The translations under genes were made by a program, and so were the position numbers. A stretch of 11,357 nt of DNA, from NCBI GenBank assembly GCA_902470265.1, contig CABRFW010000037.1:1-11357 (forward strand), written 5' to 3'. Shown here one piece after another: positions 6,631-11,357 of the stretch. The first letter of the stretch is position 1. Every line of letters begins with the position of its first letter. Source of the stretch: an uncultured Collinsella sp. (GTDB lineage: Bacteria; Actinomycetota; Coriobacteriia; Coriobacteriales; Coriobacteriaceae). The notes under the pieces are model-generated. The model saw only the letters and a program-made list of their open reading frames with translations. It searched no databases and was not told the origin of the DNA.

Positions 6631-7848
6631 TTAGAGGCCCAGATAGGTAGTCATGCCTTCGACGGCGAGCTTGGCGCCGGCTACGGCGTGAACAACCGTC
6701 AGCGGGCCGTTGACCACGTCGCCGGCGGCAAAGACGCCAGGCACGGTGGTCATGCCGCGCTCGTCGACCGAAAGAAGGCCGCGATGGTCGGTCTCCAGAC
6801 CGCCCGTCGTAAGCACAAGCTTGTCCTTGGGCACCTGCGAAGCCGCAATCACAACTGTGTCGGCAGACGCATGGTCGAGCTCTTCCTCGTAGCCCACCAC
6901 ATTGTTGTCCTCGTCAAAGATAGCCGTCTCGAACACCGGACCGTTATCATCGATGGCGCAGATCGCCTTGCCGCGCACAATCTCGGCACCGTCAAGCTCG
7001 GTCAGCTCCATCTCGTCATCGATGGCAGAGATATGGCGCGATCGGGCATACACAGTGACCTTGCGGGCACCCGAGCGCAGGGCCGTGCGGGCAACATCCA
7101 TGGCCACATTGCCGGCGCCGATAACCGCCACGTTCTGCCCGATTGCCACGCTCGTGGGATCGACCAGATAATCGATACCAAACAGCACGTTGCCGCGCGA
7201 CTCGCCGGGAATACCCAGCTTTCGAGCTCGCCAGGTACCAGTACCGACAAAGACCGCATCGTAGCCGTCGCGCAGCAGGTCGTCGATATGCAGCGCGCCA
7301 CCGATGGTGGTCGAGGGGCGCACGCGCACGCCAAGCGAGCACATCACGTGGCGATACTTTTGCACGAGCGCACGGGGCAGGCGGAACTCGGGGATACCGT
7401 ACTCCAGCACACCGCCGATCTCGGGCCGCTGCTCAAATACCGTGACGGCACAGCCCAGCTGGGCCATCTTAATGGCCACGGTAATACCAGCGGGACCGGA
7501 ACCGACCACAGCAATCTGTTTACCGCACGACGGTGCGGGCTTCCACTCCTTACGATCCAAATATGCCGTGGAGATATAGTTCTCGATGCTCGAGAAATGC
7601 ACCGGCGCGCCCTTGCGGCCCTGGATGCACGCGCCCTCGCACTGGCCCGAATGGTTGCAAACCATGGAGCAGACCGCGCTCATGGGATTGTTCTGGAACA
7701 GTAGCTCGCCCGCCTCTTCTAGACGACGCTGTTTGAACAGGTCAATGACCTGTGGAATAGGCGTCTGAACCGGGCAGCCCTTAATCTGGCAGAACGCCCT
7801 TTTACAACCCAGGCAACGATTCGCCTCTTCGACAATGTGGATAGCCAC
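6631..7848 (-). CDS. GltD-like FAD/NAD(P)H-dependent iron-sulfur oxidoreductase
   Basis: This 405-residue cytoplasmic flavoprotein resembles the small subunit of glutamate synthase and the related NfnB-type proteins, which pass electrons between NAD(P)H, FAD and [4Fe-4S] clusters. The N-terminal cluster domain has C12, C15, C20, C25-P and C60, C64, C70, C74. The FAD motif is VVGSGPAG (114-121), with EIGG (143-146) following. The NAD(P) motif is VIGAGNVAMD (242-251), with VYARSR downstream. GVFAAGDVVNGP near the end is the second FAD contact. I chose the GTG at 7848 because AAGGGGAG precedes it and the protein then begins VAIHIVEEANRCLGC, as the family does. The alternative TTG at 7875 has no ribosome binding site. 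GltD is usually about 470 residues, so this is a short version. No glutamate synthase large subunit or other electron-transfer partner is adjacent, so the substrate is unknown. Confidence 0.85.
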   Translation of the reverse strand: MAIHIVEEANRCLGCKRAFCQIKGCPVQTPIPQVIDLFKQRRLEEAGELLFQNNPMSAVCSMVCNHSGQCEGACIQGRKGAPVHFSSIENYISTAYLDRKEWKPAPSCGKQIAVVGSGPAGITVAIKMAQLGCAVTVFEQRPEIGGVLEYGIPEFRLPRALVQKYRHVMCSLGVRVRPSTTIGGALHIDDLLRDGYDAVFVGTGTWRARKLGIPGESRGNVLFGIDYLVDPTSVAIGQNVAVIGAGNVAMDVARTALRSGARKVTVYARSRHISAIDDEMELTELDGAEIVRGKAICAIDDNGPVFETAIFDEDNNVVGYEEELDHASADTVVIAASQVPKDKLVLTTGGLETDHRGLLSVDERGMTTVPGVFAAGDVVNGPLTVVHAVAGAKLAVEGMTTYLGL

Positions 7849-7876
7849 GCAACTCCCCTTTTTAATGCAATCCAAT

Positions 7877-7909
7877 GGGGCGACGATAAAGACCCTTCAC
7901 CGCCGCCCC
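7877..7909 (-). other. Inverted repeat upstream of the oxidoreductase gene
   Basis: GGGGCG (7877-7882) pairs with CGCCCC (7904-7909). A CG pair continues beyond one mismatch, enclosing about 15 bases. It lies 28 bases before the GTG at 7848. It may be a leader hairpin or a decayed terminator of the upstream gene cluster, but no T-tract follows, so neither is well supported. I see no convincing promoter in 7849-7951. Confidence 0.25.
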
Positions 7910-7951
7910 CATACAGGTAATCTCAATCTGCCGACACGGCAAAAGCCAATG

Positions 7952-8857
7952 CTATAACTCGCGATGCGAAGCCCCGCAGCGAGCGGACATGTGCTCGAGT
8001 GTTGCCAGGCAGTCAGCCGCCGTCGCCGGCACGCTGTTCTCGACCACGCAGGGAATCCCAGGGCAGGCGGCAGCCGCCCAGGCCACCACGGGCTCAAAGT
8101 CATATCGTCCCGTCTCGCCCACGCCATGACACACCAGGCGCGAACCCGTACCGTCGCACCAACCGGCTTCGTCCTCGTTATCAACGACCTCAAAATCCTT
8201 GGCGTGCAGCACGCGAATCTTGCTGCCGCATAAATAGAGCATGCGCGCGGTGATTTCCTGCGCTTCGTCAACGACGCTGGGGTGCAGCAGCGACACTGGG
8301 TCATAGATCACGCCGAGCGACGGGCTCGAGACGCGCTCCAGCACCTCACGGCAGCGATCTGGCGTGTTGACCGTCTCGTTCCAACCGGGCTCAATTAGAA
8401 CCTGACCGCCCACGGCCTCGGCCCGATCGCAGACGTGTGCGAGTCCGTCCATAAAAGCCTCGAGTGCCTCATCAGTCGTGCGGTCGTCAGCAACGCGGTT
8501 CTGCGCATTGGGGCGACCGGTCTCGGTACCCACCGGGCATCCGCCGAGCATCTGGGCAAAGTTCAAGCATGCCTCGTACTCGGCAAAGTTATCCATGAGC
8601 TGTTGGCGATCGGGCGTCGCCAAATTCTTATAGCAGCCGAGCACGGCGACCGAAACGCCCGACTCATCGAGCACGGTACGCAAATGGTCGGCAAGCTCGC
8701 TGGTCAGGCCGCCTCGATCGATCCCCATCGATGCGTAGAGCACCTTGCTCGGCAGCTGAATGCACGAAAAGCCCAGCTCTCCCGCCATGCGAATGCGTTC
8801 CTCGACGGTCCCCTGCGGGAGGTCGTGCAAACGTACACCCGGAGTAATAGCCCCCAC
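7952..8857 (-). CDS. Sugar phosphate isomerase/epimerase, xylose-isomerase-like TIM barrel
   Basis: This 301-residue protein belongs to the large AP-endonuclease-2/xylose-isomerase-like superfamily, a TIM barrel that binds a divalent metal and interconverts sugars or related polyols. Likely metal and substrate residues are E156 in VLIEPGWNE, D186 in VIYDPVSLL, H218 in VLHAKDF and E273 in VVENS. TETG (111-114) resembles an active-site loop of the family. The substrate cannot be read from the sequence. Its place directly behind a GH105 hydrolase suggests a pectin-derived sugar such as rhamnose or a keto-uronate, by inference. I chose the GTG at 8857, one base after the stop of the preceding gene, with AAGGGA about 10 bases upstream. 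The GTG at 8866 overlaps that gene and sits too close to the ribosome binding site. The open frame upstream to 9025 is the shadow of GH105. Confidence 0.8.
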   Translation of the reverse strand: MGAITPGVRLHDLPQGTVEERIRMAGELGFSCIQLPSKVLYASMGIDRGGLTSELADHLRTVLDESGVSVAVLGCYKNLATPDRQQLMDNFAEYEACLNFAQMLGGCPVGTETGRPNAQNRVADDRTTDEALEAFMDGLAHVCDRAEAVGGQVLIEPGWNETVNTPDRCREVLERVSSPSLGVIYDPVSLLHPSVVDEAQEITARMLYLCGSKIRVLHAKDFEVVDNEDEAGWCDGTGSRLVCHGVGETGRYDFEPVVAWAAAACPGIPCVVENSVPATAADCLATLEHMSARCGASHREL

Positions 8858-8858
8858 G

Positions 8859-10097
8859 TTATTCACATCCCTTATGAGCGTTGATGCCCGGGGTGTATCC
8901 GCCAAACGGGTCCTCGATGGAGCACACGCCCGAGGGGGCGAGCGGATCGCGCTTACCGGCCAGCTTGTCGTGATGCATGGTCTCGATATAGGCAAGCACC
9001 AGCGGCGCCACACCCTTTGCATCATTTTTGACCACGGGCTCGCTCATGTAGTAATCAAACGTGCCCTCGCGGTGCGCGGTGTTGCCCAAGCCCGCGACCA
9101 GGCAGATGTTGTCGAGCGCCAGCTGGCCATCATGCTCGGACAGGCAGGTCTCGCAGATGCCGTCGAAGGCGCGACGGCCGTACTGGTAGTAACGCTCGCC
9201 CAGCACGCCCAGACGCACGCCCTTCATGATGGCATTGGCAAAAATCGCGCTACCAGACTCCTCCAGGTAGTTGGGGGCGATATTGGGCAGGTTGATGACC
9301 TGATGCCACATGCCGGTCTTCTCGTCCTGATACGGCAGCATGGCGTCGATCAGGTCGTGGAACATCTTGCGAATCTCGTCCTTCTCGGCTGACATCGAAG
9401 GCGGCATGAGCTCCCAGGTATCGATGAGTGCCATGGCAAACCAGCCCTCGGCGCGCAGCCAGAAGTTAGCCGAAAGGCCGGTGGCCGGGTCGCACCAGAA
9501 CTGTTTGCGGCTCGCGTCGTAAGCGTGATAGTACAGACCGTTGAGGGGGTTGCGCATCAGGTCATGCACGACCTGGAACATATGGAAGCTGTCCGAGCAG
9601 GCACGACGGTTGTGGAAGCTCAGCTCGTACTGCATGTAGAACGGCTGGGCCATATACATGCCATCGAGCCAGATCTGGTTGGGATAGACGGCCTTGTGCC
9701 AAAACACGCCTTCTTTGGTGCGCGGCTGGGTCTCGAGCTGGCGGTAGATGGTGTCCATGGCGGCGCGATACTTGGGCTTGCCCACCAGGTCATAGAGCTT
9801 GTAGAGGGTCTTGCCCGCATTGACGTTATCGAGGTTGTACTCCTGCGGGTTGTAATGCTTGATGGTGCCGTCGTCCTGGACAAAGAAATCGATATAGTCG
9901 TCGGCAAAGGTCAGGTAGCGCTGCTCACCCGTGATCTCGTACAGTTCGATGAGCGCCTTGATCATGCAGCCGTCGATATAGTTCCAGGTGTTCTCCTTGC
10001 CGGCGCGAATCTTTTCGATATTCCAAGCCGGCGCCTGCGGCGTAGAGGTTTCGATCAACTGCTCGATATAACGGTCCAGGATTTGATTGCAACCCAT
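8859..10097 (-). CDS. Glycoside hydrolase family 105, unsaturated rhamnogalacturonyl hydrolase
   Basis: GH105 enzymes (B. subtilis YteR and YesR) hydrate the double bond of the unsaturated galacturonate that lyases leave on rhamnogalacturonan-I oligosaccharides, releasing it. The 412-residue protein has the (alpha/alpha)6-barrel signatures LDNVNAGKTLYKLY with D90, QIWLDGMYMAQPF with W143 and D145, YYHAYD with H191, and LRAEGWFAMAL with R215 and W219. As I recall the YteR active site (D88, W141, D143, H189, R213, W217), every residue matches with an offset of two. There is no signal peptide, so it should act on imported oligosaccharides in the cytoplasm. I chose the ATG at 10097 because GAGGGG lies 6 bases upstream; the ATG at 10115 has no ribosome binding site. 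About 40 extra residues (373-412) follow the barrel and resemble nothing I know. The stop is one base from the next gene. Confidence 0.92.
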   Translation of the reverse strand: MGCNQILDRYIEQLIETSTPQAPAWNIEKIRAGKENTWNYIDGCMIKALIELYEITGEQRYLTFADDYIDFFVQDDGTIKHYNPQEYNLDNVNAGKTLYKLYDLVGKPKYRAAMDTIYRQLETQPRTKEGVFWHKAVYPNQIWLDGMYMAQPFYMQYELSFHNRRACSDSFHMFQVVHDLMRNPLNGLYYHAYDASRKQFWCDPATGLSANFWLRAEGWFAMALIDTWELMPPSMSAEKDEIRKMFHDLIDAMLPYQDEKTGMWHQVINLPNIAPNYLEESGSAIFANAIMKGVRLGVLGERYYQYGRRAFDGICETCLSEHDGQLALDNICLVAGLGNTAHREGTFDYYMSEPVVKNDAKGVAPLVLAYIETMHHDKLAGKRDPLAPSGVCSIEDPFGGYTPGINAHKGCE

Positions 10098-10117
10098 TGC
10101 TGTCCCCTCTGACATAA

Positions 10118-10146
10118 ACGATAGGTGAACGTTACCCCTAGTGTAA
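10118..10146 (-). promoter_or_regulatory. Candidate promoter of the GH105 gene
   Basis: On the minus strand TTACAC (10146-10141) and TATCGT (10123-10118) are exactly 17 bases apart, and the shorter operator copy fills the spacer. Both boxes are weak against consensus, so this is tentative. A protein bound to the spacer would block polymerase directly. An alternative -10, TACACT (10145-10140), overlaps the same area. Confidence 0.3.
10122..10140. promoter_or_regulatory. Operator copy 1, LacI-type core (GTGAACGTTAC)
   Basis: TAGGTGAACGTTACCCCTA repeats the centre of the large palindrome at 10153-10190 with a one-base difference in length. The core GAACGTT, with a central CG inside a GGT...ACC frame, is typical of operators bound by LacI-family repressors. 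It starts 40 bases from the matching core, close to four helical turns, so two dimers could sit on the same face of the DNA. It lies 25 bases before the GH105 start. Confidence 0.55.
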
Positions 10147-10152
10147 CGCGAA

Positions 10153-10190
10153 CGAGGAATATAGGGTGAACGTTAACCCTATATTCCTCG
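10153..10190. promoter_or_regulatory. 38-bp near-perfect palindrome, operator copy 2
   Basis: Eighteen of 19 base pairs are symmetric about 10171/10172. The arms begin CGAGGAATATAGGG and the core is GGTGAACGTTAACC. It lies between the SGNH esterase stop (10205) and the GH105 start. The core repeats at 10122-10140, and the eight bases CGCGAACG appear in direct orientation at both ends (10147-10154 and 10189-10196). No T-tract follows on the minus strand, so it is a poor terminator. It is best read as the main binding site of a LacI-family regulator of the pectin genes. In RNA it would also form a strong hairpin that could protect or separate the two messages. The regulator gene is not in this window. 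Confidence 0.6.
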
Positions 10191-10204
10191 CGAACGGCAG
10201 ACTT

Positions 10205-10873
10205 TTAGCGGCAAACGGCGGTGAGACCCGCGGCGATGCGATGCGCCAGGCGCTCATAGCCGGCAGGACTGTAATGCAGACCGTCCGGCATATAGAGCTC
10301 GCGGTGCTCCGGCAAAAACGGGCTGATACCGCTTTGCGCATACAGGTCAATCACCGGCACGGAGTAGCGGTCGCAAACCTCGAGCATCGCTCGCACGTAG
10401 GCGACCTGCGTCAACCCCAGGTGGTTGAGCTCGTCGCTTGCCGGGATATCCTTCTCGTGCTTGCCGCTCGTCTTGCACGGCGTCATAAACACGAGCTTTG
10501 CCCGAGGCGAGCGTGCCGTGATGGTGCGGATCAGGTAATCGAGCGCACCGTAGAACTCATGCACATCGGTACTGCCCAACTCGCCAAGCGGCACGTTGCG
10601 GCTAAAGTCGTTGACGCCGCCAAAGACGATGTAGATATCGGCCGCATCGTCGATACCGTCAAGGCGCTCGACAAACGAATCGGTACGGTCGGCCTTGATG
10701 GCGATACGCGAACCCTTGATGCCAAAGTTCTCGACGACCGCGCCTCCCAGCAACGCGCCCAGATGCGAAGTCCAAGAGATGTCGTTGCCGCCTGCGCCGC
10801 ATCCGTTATCGCCCCATGTGGTCGAATCGCCAAAGCAGCAAATGGTCGATTCACTCAAACTCTTCGTTTCCAT
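10205..10873 (-). CDS. SGNH/GDSL-family esterase, possible rhamnogalacturonan acetylesterase
   Basis: This 222-residue hydrolase has all four SGNH blocks: CFGDSTTWGDN with nucleophile S17, ENFGIKG with G51, FGGVNDF with N88, and PDGLHYSPAGY with D197 and H200. Such enzymes remove acetyl or other acyl groups from sugars. Next to GH105, removal of acetyl groups from rhamnogalacturonan oligosaccharides is the likely job, by inference. There is no signal peptide, so the protein is cytoplasmic and would act on imported fragments. I chose the ATG at 10873 because GAGGAGAAG lies about 7 bases upstream; the open frame further up to 10933 has no start signal. It follows the upstream hydrolase fragment by 69 bases and probably shares its transcript. 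Confidence 0.87.
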   Translation of the reverse strand: METKSLSESTICCFGDSTTWGDNGCGAGGNDISWTSHLGALLGGAVVENFGIKGSRIAIKADRTDSFVERLDGIDDAADIYIVFGGVNDFSRNVPLGELGSTDVHEFYGALDYLIRTITARSPRAKLVFMTPCKTSGKHEKDIPASDELNHLGLTQVAYVRAMLEVCDRYSVPVIDLYAQSGISPFLPEHRELYMPDGLHYSPAGYERLAHRIAAGLTAVCR

Positions 10874-10942
10874 AATCTTCTCCTCATCCGCCCATCGGCG
10901 GTCATACAGGAACGTACCGTTTATTCGCAGCATGCCGAGGGG

Positions 10943-11344
10943 CTATGCACGGGCGCATTCCGCAACGTGCGAATCGAGCCATTCGATATCCTCGGCAAGA
11001 TGTGCCACGCCCAGATGGTGTTCACCCGGACACACCTCGTGCCGCAGGCCATCTCTGCGACCCAGCAACTTGTAGGCATCGCGCACGATCTTGAGCTGCT
11101 CGTCAACATTTTTCAACCCGCGCGCACCGTTCAGATGATCCTCTTCGCAGCTTTGCACTAACAACGGGCGCGGCGCAATAAGCGAGGCAATATCGCCCAT
11201 GTCGAGCAAGCGCCAAAGTCCGGGTGTGTAGTTGCAGCTGCAATTGCCGTTGAGGTGCAGCAGCGAATCATCGACACCGTACAGGTAGCCCGAGACAAAC
11301 GTCTTGCATACGCGTGGGTCGAGCGCCGCCAGATACAGCGTCAT
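10943..11344 (-). pseudogene. Alpha/beta-hydrolase (acetylesterase-like), C-terminal part with upstream in-frame stop
   Basis: The 133 readable residues match the C-terminal half of dienelactone-hydrolase or acetyl-xylan-esterase-like alpha/beta hydrolases. MTLYLAALDPRV is the helix that normally follows the G-x-S-x-G-G nucleophile elbow. IAPRPLLVQSCEEDHLNG contains the acid strand and likely catalytic Asp, and CPGEHHLG the catalytic His. The nucleophile Ser should lie just upstream, but the codon at 11350-11348 is an in-frame TGA, preceded by two Gly codons that look like the end of the elbow. So either the gene carries a nonsense change or frameshift, or the sequence has an error there. Translation from the ATG at 11344 would yield a protein without its nucleophile, and I see no ribosome binding site in the 13 bases available. 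An intact gene ending here cannot be ruled out without sequence beyond 11357. Confidence 0.5.
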
Positions 11345-11357
11345 GTATCAGCCGCCC

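Noticed and set aside
6580..7704. 374-codon open frame on the plus strand opposite the oxidoreductase
   Set aside because: Shadow frame rich in His, Arg and Ala with no family motifs; the opposite strand encodes clear FAD, NAD(P) and cysteine-cluster motifs.
7931..7943. Small hairpin TGCCG-ACA-CGGCA after the isomerase gene, considered as a terminator
   Set aside because: Only five pairs, and the leftward transcript has no T-run after it; the T-run lies on the wrong side.
10166..11161. 331-codon open frame on the plus strand opposite the SGNH esterase and hydrolase
   Set aside because: It begins inside the operator palindrome, has no motif, and the minus strand shows complete SGNH blocks over the same bases.
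1..11357. Search for CRISPR, toxin-antitoxin, phage defence, transposase, tRNA or rRNA genes
   Set aside because: No repeat-spacer pattern, mobile-element motif or RNA gene signature was found; nearly all of the window is covered by recognisable metabolic and transport genes.

Overview
The window looks like a chromosomal segment from a high-G+C anaerobic actinobacterium. A Coriobacteriia member such as Collinsella is my best guess, inferred from base composition by eye, GTG starts, strong AGGAGG-type ribosome binding sites and the gene content. There is no rRNA, tRNA, CRISPR array, transposase or phage gene, and no gap over about 245 bases without a gene.

Left half (1-6533): a high-affinity potassium uptake system. 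The transporter genes kdpF-kdpA-kdpB run leftwards; kdpB is cut by the window edge inside its phosphorylation motif, and kdpC would lie beyond it. The sensor kinase and response regulator genes kdpD-kdpE run rightwards and overlap by 8 bases. The 244-base divergent space (2857-3100) holds a tandem TWAAGATGC repeat with an 11-base period, a plausible site for the OmpR-type regulator KdpE. It also holds candidate -10 boxes facing both ways and two overlapping, mutually exclusive hairpins in the kdpF leader.

Middle (6534-7951): a convergent gap with a 19-bp inverted repeat whose T-tract faces leftwards, acting as a terminator for a leftward GltD-like FAD/NAD(P)H and iron-sulfur oxidoreductase. 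No large glutamate synthase subunit lies beside it here.

Right half (7952-11357): a leftward cluster that looks dedicated to pectin (rhamnogalacturonan) side products. In transcription order it holds the C-terminal part of an alpha/beta-hydrolase esterase with an in-frame TGA directly upstream, an SGNH/GDSL esterase, a GH105 unsaturated rhamnogalacturonyl hydrolase and a xylose-isomerase-like TIM-barrel epimerase/isomerase. The esterases would remove acetyl groups, GH105 would cleave the unsaturated uronate from lyase products, and the TIM-barrel protein may process a released sugar. Between the SGNH and GH105 genes lies a striking regulatory region: a nearly perfect 38-bp palindrome and a second, shorter copy of its core 40 bp away. 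Both are centred on GAACGTT, as expected for a LacI-family operator pair.

Most genes belong to known families. The parts least explained by known families are non-coding: the double operator at 10122-10190, the kdp leader hairpins at 2891-2930, and the large inverted repeat at 6548-6614.
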